DNA of 64,000 bases from Terrimonas ferruginea DSM 30193. GTDB lineage: Bacteria; Bacteroidota; Bacteroidia; Chitinophagales; Chitinophagaceae. Below the pieces are notes generated by a model, which was given only the letters and a program-made list of their open reading frames with translations, was not told the DNA's origin and did no database searches. The stretch covers positions 1 through 64,000 of the forward strand of contig NZ_AUDS01000028.1 of NCBI RefSeq assembly GCF_000425585.1, read 5' to 3'. Below are positions 53,468 through 61,735 of the stretch, one piece after another. The translations under genes and the position numbers were made by a program. Numbering within the stretch: the stretch's first letter is position 1; the number at the start of each line of letters is the position of its first letter.

Positions 53468-54112
53468 ATGTCAAAACTATTTTTTTCCGTTGCCTTTTTG
53501 CTGGTAACCATGCTTTTTATGCAATGTAAAAAGGAAGGCACTCCCGGCCCGGAAGGTCCGAGGGGTGAGCAGGGCGCAACCGGCAATGCCAATGTCAAAA
53601 CGGACACCTTCCGCTTAACCAATGCGCAATGGACTGCAGGCGGAACCTATATCCTCGACCACGTGCAGGGCGGCTACATGTGGTCCGTCTCACGGTACCA
53701 TGAGAGAAACTTTACCGCTATTACACAGGACGTGTTAAATACGGGTATGGTACTGTGTTACTTTACGCCTTCTCTCACTTTTAATGTGAACAACTGGGTA
53801 CCCCTGAATTACAGTATGCTGAACCCCAACAACAGTTTCTTCTACAATATAGCTTATGAAACAAGCGTCGGAAAAGTTAAGCTGTATTATTTCTATCGGA
53901 CCAACATCCCGGGAACGGATCCACCGGCTATTTCTTCTGCAGTAATACCCAATTACAAGTTCAAAATCGTCGCCGTATCCGGGACAATGGGTCGCACAAT
54001 GAATAGCGGCACTGCAAAAAACATACATCTTAAAGGAAGAGATTATACGGAAGCACAGTTGAAAGCAATGCCCTATAACGAAGTGTGCCAGTTGCTTGAT
54101 ATTGCCCCATGA
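53468..54112 (+). CDS. Collagen-like-triplet lipoprotein, unknown
   Basis: 214 residues with a lipoprotein signal (C20 in 'MLFMQCKKEG'). Directly after the Cys comes a short collagen-like Gly-X-Y run ('GTPGPEGPRGEQGATGNAN'), common at the N-terminus of Bacteroidota surface lipoproteins. The rest is a beta-rich domain without recognised family ('TDTFRLTNAQWTAGGTYILDH...VSRYHERNFTAITQDVLNTGMVLCYF'). First of three secreted proteins between the kinase and LytTR regulator genes. Confidence 0.82.
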   Translation: MSKLFFSVAFLLVTMLFMQCKKEGTPGPEGPRGEQGATGNANVKTDTFRLTNAQWTAGGTYILDHVQGGYMWSVSRYHERNFTAITQDVLNTGMVLCYFTPSLTFNVNNWVPLNYSMLNPNNSFFYNIAYETSVGKVKLYYFYRTNIPGTDPPAISSAVIPNYKFKIVAVSGTMGRTMNSGTAKNIHLKGRDYTEAQLKAMPYNEVCQLLDIAP

Positions 54113-54125
54113 TAAACCTGTAACC

Positions 54126-54782
54126 ATGAAAACATATATCTGTTTCTGCTGCATTCTTCTTTTGATTGCCCATATGGCTATTGCACAAAATGTTCCGGCC
54201 TGCATAACTGCCTTGAACAAAAAAAGCTCACTTACCAACACGCAATTCGTAAAACCGCTGACGTTGAAAGACGGGCGAACCGTGTTTCAGTTTAAGGTAT
54301 CAAGCGCCGCCCAATGTATGGATTGCCCTAACGGAACGATCTATTACGATTCCAATTGCAACGTGGTGGCAAGTTTTATAATGGGCAGAACTGCCAGTGG
54401 CTATGTGGCATATGGTTATACCGCCGGAGATTTTGGCAAATCGCAGTATCCCAATATCCGTTACGGAAAAAAGAATGACAGCATTCCGGCTTGTATCAGC
54501 AAAGCCATGCTAAACGAGGATTCGTTGATAAACGCAGGGGTAAAAAAAGTAGTACAGGTACGTATCAAAAACAAAACACTTTATTACTTCGAACATGCAC
54601 CTGCAAAAGAAATAGCAAACTGCAAGGACTGTTCAACAAGTATGCAATACTATAATAACAATTGCGACAAAGAGGCAACGTTCACTGTTGGAGGTATAGC
54701 CGGTGCCAAGGCTAGTGAAGGCTACACTATGCCGGATTATTACAACCGGCAGGTATTACAGATTCTCTGGAACGCCAGGTAA
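54126..54782 (+). CDS. Secreted Cys-rich protein with internal duplication, unknown
   Basis: The start at 54126 opens on a signal peptide (MKTYICFCCILLLIAHMAIAQ). The 218-residue protein consists of two homologous halves: 'VPACITALNKKSSL...AQCMDCPNGTIYYDSNC' and 'IPACISKAMLNEDSL...ANCKDCSTSMQYYNNNC'. Each half has four cysteines in the order C, CxxC, C, so disulfides are likely in the periplasm. No family recognised. It lies 13 bp after the collagen-like lipoprotein gene, so it is in the same operon. Confidence 0.82.
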   Translation: MKTYICFCCILLLIAHMAIAQNVPACITALNKKSSLTNTQFVKPLTLKDGRTVFQFKVSSAAQCMDCPNGTIYYDSNCNVVASFIMGRTASGYVAYGYTAGDFGKSQYPNIRYGKKNDSIPACISKAMLNEDSLINAGVKKVVQVRIKNKTLYYFEHAPAKEIANCKDCSTSMQYYNNNCDKEATFTVGGIAGAKASEGYTMPDYYNRQVLQILWNAR

Positions 54783-54810
54783 CAAATTATAACAACTTAA
54801 AAGACATACC

Positions 54811-55479
54811 ATGAAACAATTCACAACCATTTCCCTGAAAGTTTTACTGGTTGCAACGCTGCTCACAATGTATACCGGTTGCAAAAAAGACAACGACCAG
54901 GACAACTCCACCATCAGTCCGGGAGAACTCGCCGGTTATCAATGGTTGCTCTTTATCAATAACGGTACTGGCACCGAAATGAGACTGGTCCATTTCACCC
55001 AATCTGGTAATGACGTGACCGCTACAATTGAAGATGTAGTATTGAAAAAAAGCCAGCCAGTCAGTTTGAGAAATGACAGCTTTTCCATCGATGAAAAAGA
55101 TGATGGCATATCTGTCTTTCATTTCAAATTGAAAAAAGATGCAAATGGTAATCCTGTAATCAACACGGTAGCATATAAAGACAGGCAGAACCCGGCTAAG
55201 ACTGTGCAATCAGTTCACTATATAACAAAATCATCGGAGATCATACCGTTTCAAACTAATAGTTACGAAGGGCCCGGAGTCCTGCAATTTAATGCAGGCA
55301 CATGGAGATATTACGCAGTTCCAAACGCGATGGGCAATTACACTGAAATAGCTCCCGGTGCGTGGAAAGGAACGTTGAATGGAGCTCAGTATATGGGCGT
55401 AAGTGCAAAAATCAATAACCGCTGGCGTATGTTTCTACAGAAAGCAGGTGAGCCATCGATGATGTTCTCGGTTATTTGA
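54811..55479 (+). CDS. Lipoprotein, unknown
   Basis: 222 residues with a lipoprotein signal (C24 in 'MYTGCKKDND') and an acidic linker. The remaining sequence is beta-rich with regularly spaced aromatic residues ('YQWLLFINNGTGTEMRLVHFTQSGNDVTATIEDVVL'), resembling a small beta-barrel or lipocalin-type binding protein, but no family is recognised. It starts 28 bp after the Cys-rich gene. Confidence 0.75.
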   Translation: MKQFTTISLKVLLVATLLTMYTGCKKDNDQDNSTISPGELAGYQWLLFINNGTGTEMRLVHFTQSGNDVTATIEDVVLKKSQPVSLRNDSFSIDEKDDGISVFHFKLKKDANGNPVINTVAYKDRQNPAKTVQSVHYITKSSEIIPFQTNSYEGPGVLQFNAGTWRYYAVPNAMGNYTEIAPGAWKGTLNGAQYMGVSAKINNRWRMFLQKAGEPSMMFSVI

Positions 55480-55572
55480 ACCGGTTTAAGCACCATACAG
55501 GCGTTGAACACACCGCAAACTTTATTGTGATTCCATTGTAAAAAACCGAAATTTACACAAAGCAGCCTACAC

Positions 55573-56295
55573 ATGTTAAAAGCAGCCATTTTGGATGACG
55601 AAATAAGAGGAAGCAAACTGCTGGCGCAAAAACTAAACGTTTTTGAAAATGAGCTGCAGGTGGCAGGGATTTTTAACAGCCCGGAGAAAGCACTTGATGC
55701 CGTGGCAGATCTGCATATAGATGTACTTTTTCTCGATGTAGAAATGCCGGGCATGAACGGTTTTCAATTCCTGGAAAAACTGGGCCGGTTCAACTTCGAA
55801 GTAATTTTTACCACTGCATACGACAGTTACACATTAGAAGCACTGCGGTTAAGTGCGGTTGATTACCTGCTTAAGCCGGTAGACACTGAAGAACTTGAGG
55901 CGGCCATTTCCCGGTTGCAGAAAAGAGTGAACGAGAAAACCAGCCTGAAAGCCATCAGGCCTCAGAAAAACCTGAGCACCAGAATACCGCTGCCAACGGC
56001 CGAAGGTATTTATATCGTGGACAAGCATACGATTACAAGGGTCGAAGCCATGAGTAACTACAGCGTATTCCTGCTCAGTGACAACAAAAAAATTGTTGTT
56101 TCAAAAACATTAAAAGAATACGAAACGATTCTGGACGACGACCGTTTCATGCGCATAAACAGATCGGTAATCGTTAACCTCGACTTTGTAACAAAATACC
56201 GTAAAGGCGACGGCGGCACATTGGAGCTATCCGATGGCACAGAAATAGAAGTGTCACCGCAGAAAAAAGACATTTTGTTACAACGGCTTTTTTGA
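55573..56295 (+). CDS. LytTR-family response regulator
   Basis: 240 residues. The receiver domain (1-120) has the acidic pair D8-D9, phospho-acceptor D55 in 'VLFLDVEMPGMNG', Thr in 'VIFTTAYD' and Lys in 'VDYLLKPVD'. The LytTR DNA-binding domain (~135-240) has 'AEGIYIVDKHTITRVEAMSNYSVFLLSDNKKIVVSKTL', 'RFMRINRSVIVNLDFV' and 'LSDGTEIEVSPQKKDILLQRL'. It is the probable partner of the TPR kinase at 50988-53210 and may control the secreted-protein genes between them (inference). Confidence 0.94.
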   Translation: MLKAAILDDEIRGSKLLAQKLNVFENELQVAGIFNSPEKALDAVADLHIDVLFLDVEMPGMNGFQFLEKLGRFNFEVIFTTAYDSYTLEALRLSAVDYLLKPVDTEELEAAISRLQKRVNEKTSLKAIRPQKNLSTRIPLPTAEGIYIVDKHTITRVEAMSNYSVFLLSDNKKIVVSKTLKEYETILDDDRFMRINRSVIVNLDFVTKYRKGDGGTLELSDGTEIEVSPQKKDILLQRLF

Positions 56296-56441
56296 CCAAA
56301 CCCGGTTTTCAACACACAATTTTTATATCACTCCCCCTCTCCCTTCCCTTGTATTTTGCCAGGCTGTCAATACCTGGCAAAAGTTATCGCTATGACTCAA
56401 GGTCAATAAACAGATTTCTCTACCTTTTAAAAAAACAGGTT

Positions 56442-57101
56442 ATGCAACATTTTAAAAAACATATCAAGGCTGTAGCAGCACTGTTGCTGATTGTGCTTTG
56501 CTCATTCAGCGCAAAAAGCCAGGCAATTGAATTGAAAGATTATTGCATCGTAGGTTATTATGCTTCTTCGCCAACCGCCACTTTCAAGACGCCATTCATT
56601 TTCAATTTCGGCGAGAACAATACGTTCCAATATCTTGAAGTGGATGGCAGGCTGCATGAAGGAAAGTACACCGTTACGAACGGCAATATAAAATTTGAAT
56701 TGATTGGTGGTGAGTACAATTACGAGCTAAAAGGCGAAACCGTTACGCCACGTGGCAACCGGACCTATGCCAGGCTTGAGAAAAAGATATTCGGCAACCG
56801 GTTAAAAAGCAACCGTTATACCGGCATTTTATATAAGCAGCAATCCTCCCTCGCAGTGCGCACCAGCTATCAATTTATCGGCGCCAAATTTAGTATAACG
56901 AATGAAAAAGGTACGGTGGTGCCTTATACAGAATATACATTGGTCGGTAATATGGCGGGTTATGCTGTTGGCGGAATTAAATCCAGCATCAAAAGAAGCA
57001 TTTTTGTTTTATATGGTACCCAATTGGTGGTCATGAATATTTATAGAAATGAAAGTGAGGGCGCTACTTTCGGCATATTGGATCAGGTGAATACAAAATA
57101 A
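56442..57101 (+). CDS. Secreted protein, unknown
   Basis: The ATG at 56442 leads into a signal peptide (ends 'LLLIVLCSFSAKSQ'); an in-frame start 150 bp upstream overlaps the regulator stop and encodes a Pro-rich, unlikely leader. The 219-residue protein is rich in aromatic and basic residues with beta-strand patterns ('IFNFGENNTFQYLEVDGRLHEGKYTVTNGNIKFELIGGEYNYELKGE'). No family recognised. It follows the LytTR gene by 146 bp. Confidence 0.72.
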   Translation: MQHFKKHIKAVAALLLIVLCSFSAKSQAIELKDYCIVGYYASSPTATFKTPFIFNFGENNTFQYLEVDGRLHEGKYTVTNGNIKFELIGGEYNYELKGETVTPRGNRTYARLEKKIFGNRLKSNRYTGILYKQQSSLAVRTSYQFIGAKFSITNEKGTVVPYTEYTLVGNMAGYAVGGIKSSIKRSIFVLYGTQLVVMNIYRNESEGATFGILDQVNTK

Positions 57102-57221
57102 CGATACGACAACAAGGAAATAAAACTTGCCGGCAAAGAAAGACCGTTTATTCCACGACTGCGCGGACCAATACGAAGATTAGAGAGATATTAGCGTTTA
57201 ACAACAACTTTTTCAGTCTGT

Positions 57222-57287
57222 CAATTCGTTAAATAACGAATTGAATCCATTACTTTCGCGCTACTTTTTCGATCCAGACAATTCGTT
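57222..57287. promoter_or_regulatory. Palindrome plus half-site (CAATTCGTT) upstream of the propeller gene
   Basis: CAATTCGTTA and TAACGAATTG form a perfect inverted repeat with a 2-base centre (57222-57243). A third CAATTCGTT stands at 57279-57287 in direct orientation, 57 bp after the first. A degenerate -7-like TACTTTCG lies between them at 57251. The arrangement suits a transcription-factor operator. Confidence 0.5.
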
Positions 57288-57320
57288 GGAAAAACCAATT
57301 TTAATCCAAATACCAATCTG

Positions 57321-58943
57321 ATGCGCAAGTTTTACCTGCTCTCTCTTTCGTTTTTATTGTCGTTAACTTCTTTTTCCCAGACACTTCTTTCAGATTTTCC
57401 TGTAACGAACGGAAATGTTAATGCAATAGCAATTAGTGGCAATACTGTTTATATCGGCGGCTCGTTTACCAGTATCGGTGACCAGACGAGGAATAATATC
57501 GCGGCTATAGATGCCACTACGGGCGAAATCACCGGATGGGATCCTTCGGTAACCGGCAGTGTGAGTACCATTGTTGTCAACGATAATACGGTTTATATCG
57601 GCGGCATTTTTACCGCTGTCGGCGGACAGGCGAGAACCAACCTCGCAGCATTGAATGCCACCACCGGACAGACCACCGACTTTGTAGCAAATACGAACGC
57701 TGTTGTCAACTGCCTGGCCATTGACGGTTCGACCTTATACGTTGGTGGTAATTTTACAACCATTGGCGGGCAGACTAGAAACAGAATAGCAGCACTCGTA
57801 CTCAGTACAGGTTCGGTCACGTTATGGAACCCAAGTGCTAATCAGCAGGTGCGGGCCATAGCCGTAAGTGGCAGCACCGTATATGCCGGTGGTACATTCA
57901 CGAATATCGGAACCCAGACCAGGCAGGGACTGGCAGCCCTGGACATTTCCGGGGGTACAGCCAGCACCTGGAATCCTCAACCTAATAATGCGGTAACCGC
58001 CTTAGCCGTACGAGACGGAGTAGTATGGGTATCAGGAAGTTTTTCATCAATTGGCGGGCAACCGAGAACCGGCCTCGCAGCCATCAGCGCAAGCGCAGGA
58101 ACAGCTACCGACTTTAATGCCATGCTCAACAGCACAGTTAACAGTTTTGTCATAAACGGAAACACTATTTATGCCGGCGGACTATTTGCCTCGGCGAATG
58201 GACAAGCGAGAAGCAGACTTGCTTCAATCGATATTACCACCGGACTAGCTTCATCGTGGGATCCCAACGCAGGTGGTGCCGTTAACGCGGTCGCTATAAA
58301 CGGTAGCAGGATCTTTGCGGGTGGAGCGTTCACCACTATCGGCGGGGCAGCCAGAAGCCGTTTTGCTGCCTTTGCAACCAACTCTACATTGCCCGTTCAA
58401 TTAACATCATTTACTGCCAATACAGCTACCGCTAATTCAATTATTTGTAATTGGAACACCGCATCCGAACAAAACAGTGCCCATTTTACTATTGAACGCA
58501 GCATTGACGGAAGAACATTTACCAGTGTGGGGCAAGTAGCGGCCTCTGGCAACTCGACAGCTTCACACTATTACAATTTTACGGACTTATCGCCGCTGAA
58601 AGGCATCAGCTATTATCGCCTGAAGCAGGTGGATATCGACGGCCGTTTTACTTACTCGCAAGTGGTAGCGGTGAACACCAACAGCGCTGTTACTTCGCTC
58701 ACGATTTATCCTACCCCTTCGGCAAATGAGGCAACGCTTGCCATCAATTCGGATAAAAAGCAAAATGGTTTCTATAATATTTACGACCCGACAGGAAAAA
58801 AGTTAATCACCAATACACTTTCATTGGATAAAGGATTGAATACCGTTTCTCTTCCTGTCAGTTCCTTACCTGCCGGTGTTTATTTCGTACAGGTGGTCAG
58901 TGAGTCGGGCGTGCAGCAAGGCCGGTTGGTGAAAGGAAGGTAA
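57321..58943 (+). CDS. Secreted seven-repeat beta-propeller protein with T9SS type A sorting domain
   Basis: 540 residues with a signal peptide (MRKFYLLSLSFLLSLTSFSQ). Residues ~30-360 hold seven units of 48 residues, each following V-x-A-I-A-x-x-G-x-T-V-Y-x-G-G-x-F-T-x-I-G-x-Q-x-R ('VNAIAISGNTVYIGGSFTSI', 'VSTIVVNDNTVYIGGIFTAV' and so on), of the delta-60/PQQ-like type; seven units suggest a closed propeller. A fibronectin-like module ('SFTANTATANSIICNWNTASEQN') and a T9SS tail ('LPAGVYFVQVVSESGVQQGRLVKG') follow. It is probably a surface-exposed binding protein. No enzyme motif is visible. Confidence 0.88.
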   Translation: MRKFYLLSLSFLLSLTSFSQTLLSDFPVTNGNVNAIAISGNTVYIGGSFTSIGDQTRNNIAAIDATTGEITGWDPSVTGSVSTIVVNDNTVYIGGIFTAVGGQARTNLAALNATTGQTTDFVANTNAVVNCLAIDGSTLYVGGNFTTIGGQTRNRIAALVLSTGSVTLWNPSANQQVRAIAVSGSTVYAGGTFTNIGTQTRQGLAALDISGGTASTWNPQPNNAVTALAVRDGVVWVSGSFSSIGGQPRTGLAAISASAGTATDFNAMLNSTVNSFVINGNTIYAGGLFASANGQARSRLASIDITTGLASSWDPNAGGAVNAVAINGSRIFAGGAFTTIGGAARSRFAAFATNSTLPVQLTSFTANTATANSIICNWNTASEQNSAHFTIERSIDGRTFTSVGQVAASGNSTASHYYNFTDLSPLKGISYYRLKQVDIDGRFTYSQVVAVNTNSAVTSLTIYPTPSANEATLAINSDKKQNGFYNIYDPTGKKLITNTLSLDKGLNTVSLPVSSLPAGVYFVQVVSESGVQQGRLVKGR

Positions 58944-58990
58944 AGGTGTAAGGTAAAAGGTGTAAGGCGTAAGGTAGAAGGTGTAGGGCT
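58942..58990. repeat. Heptanucleotide tract G
   Basis: AAAGGTG, TAAGGTA, AAAGGTG, TAAGGCG, TAAGGTA, GAAGGTG, TAGGGCT in 7-base phase, starting within the stop codon of the propeller gene. The short GACGATTCACTATTCC at 59030-59045 matches the end of tract D. Confidence 0.85.
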
Positions 58991-58995
58991 TCTAC

Positions 58996-59025
58996 TCCAT
59001 GGTTCGTGTATACACGAACCATGGA
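58996..59025. repeat. Perfect 30-bp palindrome
   Basis: A perfect, loop-free palindrome centred on GTGTATACAC with arms ending TCCATGG/CCATGGA. There is no T run for classical termination. Its core GGTTCGTGTATACACGAACC resembles the terminator hairpin at 18075-18116. Confidence 0.75.
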
Positions 59026-59062
59026 ATTGACGATTCACTATTCCAATCAGGCCCTTTACATT

Positions 59063-60187
59063 TTATCTTTGGATGCCAGAGAAAAAGTCACTTAGTTCCA
59101 CCGCATACACGTACGGCAATTCCATTGGTGCAAAATGACCACCCTTGTCCAGTTTCTTATAGCTGACCAGATTCACCATTCTTTCCGCCCATTCTTTTGG
59201 GAATTGCGCCTCCCCGGGAAAAAGGGAAACACCTGTCGGTACCGTCACTTTCTGTGACGACTTCAATCCTCCTGTATAAGCAGCCCGGGCATTTTCCGCA
59301 TAGGTTTTTACGGAACTGTCGATTGTCTGGCTCACCCAATAGATCATGATATTCGTCAGCAATTCGTCTTTGCTAAAGCTGTTTTCTATGTTGCCGTTGT
59401 TGTCGCTCCATGAATTGAATTTCTCGATGATCCAGCCGGCGAGGCCTGCAGGAGAATCGTTGAGGCCGTAGCTCAGGGATTGGGGCTTTGTTGCCTGGAT
59501 CATATTGAAAGCGCCTTCGGTAAAAAACCAATGCTGGATCGTCTGACCAAATTGCTGCTCGGCCGGTGTCATCACACTCCAGTCCTCCTGCCCCGTCGGA
59601 TACCCGACATCCGTAATATGAATCGCTTTAACCTCGCCGGGAAACTGGTTGGCCATCGATTTGGCAATGACGCTTCCCATATCTCCACCCGCAATAAAAT
59701 ACTGCTCGTAACCAAGTGTATCTGTCATCAGGCGGTGAAAGATTCCCGCCGTAACATCGCTGTTCACGGCACGATGCCCGGAAAAGCCGAAGCCGGGAAT
59801 AGAAGGAATAACCAGGTCAAAAGAATGCTCGCCTTCGCTAAGCATAGAGATGATCTTATGAAACCGGTAGAATGAGTCAGGCCATCCATGAATAAGCAAC
59901 AACGGCCTGCTGTTTTTATTTTTTCCTTTTACCTGTACAAAATGAACAGGGATACCATCTATCGCTGTAGTAAACTGGGGATATTTATTCAATTCTTCCT
60001 CCTGTTTGCGCCAATCGTAGGTTTCGTCCCAGTAGGTCAGGAGCTCCTTCAAATAGCGGGGATCGGTGCCATAAGCCCAGCCTGCATCCTCACCGGTTTC
60101 GGGCCACCGGGTATGACGGATACGATTGGAAAGATCATCCAGAACCGACTGCGATACATTGATTTGAAACGGATTAACTGTTGCCAT
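59063..60187 (-). CDS. Epoxide hydrolase-family alpha/beta hydrolase (EHN domain)
   Basis: 374 residues, no signal peptide. The N-terminal EHN lid segment ('FQINVSQSVLDDLSNRIRHTRWPE', 'YLKELLTYWDETYDWRKQEEELNKYPQF') precedes the alpha/beta core. The oxyanion motif HGWPDS is at 100-105, nucleophile D169 in 'FIAGGDMGSVIAKSMA', lid Tyr candidates in the middle, and catalytic His in 'KGGHFAPMELP'. It probably hydrolyses epoxides to diols, as in microsomal-type enzymes; the substrate is unknown. It lies downstream of the AraC gene with its own -7 box. Confidence 0.92.
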   Translation of the reverse strand: MATVNPFQINVSQSVLDDLSNRIRHTRWPETGEDAGWAYGTDPRYLKELLTYWDETYDWRKQEEELNKYPQFTTAIDGIPVHFVQVKGKNKNSRPLLLIHGWPDSFYRFHKIISMLSEGEHSFDLVIPSIPGFGFSGHRAVNSDVTAGIFHRLMTDTLGYEQYFIAGGDMGSVIAKSMANQFPGEVKAIHITDVGYPTGQEDWSVMTPAEQQFGQTIQHWFFTEGAFNMIQATKPQSLSYGLNDSPAGLAGWIIEKFNSWSDNNGNIENSFSKDELLTNIMIYWVSQTIDSSVKTYAENARAAYTGGLKSSQKVTVPTGVSLFPGEAQFPKEWAERMVNLVSYKKLDKGGHFAPMELPYVYAVELSDFFSGIQR

Positions 60188-60211
60188 GGTTGTTTATTTT
60201 TTGATTCATGA

Positions 60212-60219
60212 CAAAACTA
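60212..60219 (-). promoter_or_regulatory. -7 box (TAGTTTTG) of the epoxide hydrolase gene
   Basis: Exact TAnnTTTG match on the minus strand, 24 bp before the ATG at 60187. The 71-bp gap to the AraC gene thus holds a separate promoter. Confidence 0.5.
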
Positions 60220-60258
60220 CTGCGCCACAGATCCGTGGGATTGTAAAAAATTTACCTG

Positions 60259-61077
60259 CTAAAAAACCTTAATATCAGTAAGGATCCTGTTATGACCGGA
60301 GGCATTGTTCATCCTGAAATATTCAGCTGGCGTAATGCCGGTAAAGTGAACAAATTCTTTAATAAAATGCGCCTGGTCGAAATAATCGAGGTCATAAACG
60401 ATCGAGGTCCAATTCAACCGGCCCTCCGATTGCTGAACGGCATTGATTACCCGTTGAAACCTGTGCAGACGTTGGAGGTATTTAGGTGAAAAACCGGTTT
60501 GCTTCTTCAGCATACTGATGAGATGCTTCTGCGAGTAACCCGATTTGCCAACCAACCAGTCGATCGGCTGGTCGATATTTTTATCGATAAATTTGACAAC
60601 CGAGCTTTCGAACGTATTATCTGAAATATAACCGCCGAAATAATTCAGCAGTACCTGGAATTTCCGGTCAATATTTTCCTCGTCCAACAATTGCTGGTAA
60701 CACCGGTTGAATGAATTACCCAGCAACAGCTCGATCTCCAAACCAGGATGGATTATTTCAGACATGGGAATCCTCGTAAGAGCAAAGAACCCTCCGATGG
60801 CAAAACGAATGCTGATAATGGCTGAATTGGTATTATTCTGATAGGTAATGGCTTTGGCATTGGCACCGGATAACCAGGCTTTTTTCATCGTGTGTTTTCC
60901 CAGGAGACCGGGTTCGGCATACAGCGTATTCACGGTGTTCTCGAGTTCAATGACGAGGTTAAGCCGGCCGTCCGGCAGTTCCATCAGGTAAGGCAGGGGC
61001 TGGCTTCCCTTTGCATAGATGATGTGTTCTATGTACTGGGAAAGAGGAGGCGGCGGTATGTGCTTTTTAAAAATCAT
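60259..61077 (-). CDS. AraC-family transcriptional regulator
   Basis: 272 residues. The N-terminal ~150 residues are a DUF6597-type cupin-like sensor ('PPPLSQYIEHIIYAKGSQPLPYLMELPDGRLNLVIELE'). The C-terminal AraC DNA-binding domain has two helix-turn-helices ('DWLVGKSGYSQKHLISMLKKQTGFSPKYLQRLHRFQRVINAV' and 'NWTSIVYDLDYFDQAHFIKEFVHFTGITPAEYFRM'). Its start overlaps the YdeI-like stop by 4 bp (ATGA). Targets may include the downstream epoxide hydrolase gene (inference). Confidence 0.93.
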   Translation of the reverse strand: MIFKKHIPPPPLSQYIEHIIYAKGSQPLPYLMELPDGRLNLVIELENTVNTLYAEPGLLGKHTMKKAWLSGANAKAITYQNNTNSAIISIRFAIGGFFALTRIPMSEIIHPGLEIELLLGNSFNRCYQQLLDEENIDRKFQVLLNYFGGYISDNTFESSVVKFIDKNIDQPIDWLVGKSGYSQKHLISMLKKQTGFSPKYLQRLHRFQRVINAVQQSEGRLNWTSIVYDLDYFDQAHFIKEFVHFTGITPAEYFRMNNASGHNRILTDIKVF

Positions 61078-61568
61078 GACTTTCGCTGCCAGCCGTCGCG
61101 GCCGATGAACCTGTTTTTACCCAACAAAAATCCTATTGCCTTATTTACGTTTTCCGTTACCGACGCTTCCGTTTTTAAAAAAGAGATGTACCGGACAATC
61201 TCTTTCTGCAGGGAAGGCGGAATCGTTTCAAAAACTTTTTTAGCTTCCTTGTTTTTATTCAATGCCTGCACCAATTGAGGATGTGGCTGGATTGTTCTGT
61301 CTGTGCTGTCGAAGCGGATCTTCACTTTTATCCGTTCTCCGATCTTTTTCTTCGCGTCCGGCAGCATCAGGTTGTTGATATAAAGCCGCCACTCTCCGCT
61401 ATACCTTACAAGTGTCTGCACATAGTTTTTTCCATTTACGGTTCCGCTGACGGGAATTTTTCCTTTGTCTTTTCCGGCATCCCGGAACAGGCTGTCCAGG
61501 ATATCAACCGGTATAAAAACAAAGGGATTGATTCCTATAATTTCCAGTCGGGTTTCAAAAACATACAT
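61074..61568 (-). CDS. DUF1905/YdeI-OmpD-associated-like protein
   Basis: 164 residues. The N-terminal ~95 match DUF1905 ('FVFIPVDILDSLFRDAGKDKGKIPVSGTVNGKNYVQTLVRYSGEWRLYINNLML'). The C-terminal ~65 match the YdeI/OmpD-associated helical domain ('NKNKEAKKVFETIPPSLQKEIVRYISFLKTEASVTENVNKAIGFL'). Cytosolic; function not established (some relatives are linked to stress or bacteriocin protection). Translationally coupled to the AraC regulator gene. Confidence 0.87.
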   Translation of the reverse strand: MYVFETRLEIIGINPFVFIPVDILDSLFRDAGKDKGKIPVSGTVNGKNYVQTLVRYSGEWRLYINNLMLPDAKKKIGERIKVKIRFDSTDRTIQPHPQLVQALNKNKEAKKVFETIPPSLQKEIVRYISFLKTEASVTENVNKAIGFLLGKNRFIGRDGWQRKS

Positions 61569-61699
61569 GGTTAACCGTAAGGGCTGTTTGATAATTGTTA
61601 CTGCAAGCTAATTCAATATAAGTCATCCCCGGCATGGCTTTTTCCACAAACAGTTTATCAAAAAAGGCCGATCCGAACGGACCAGCCTGCTTAAAATTT

Positions 61700-61735
61700 A
61701 TTACTTAATACTTATCACTTAAAACTTATACCTTA
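61700..61735. repeat. Heptanucleotide tract H
   Basis: ATTACTT, AATACTT, ATCACTT, AAAACTT, ATACCTT then ACTACTG, in 7-base phase, ending at the stop codon of the T9SS gene at 61736. Confidence 0.8.
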
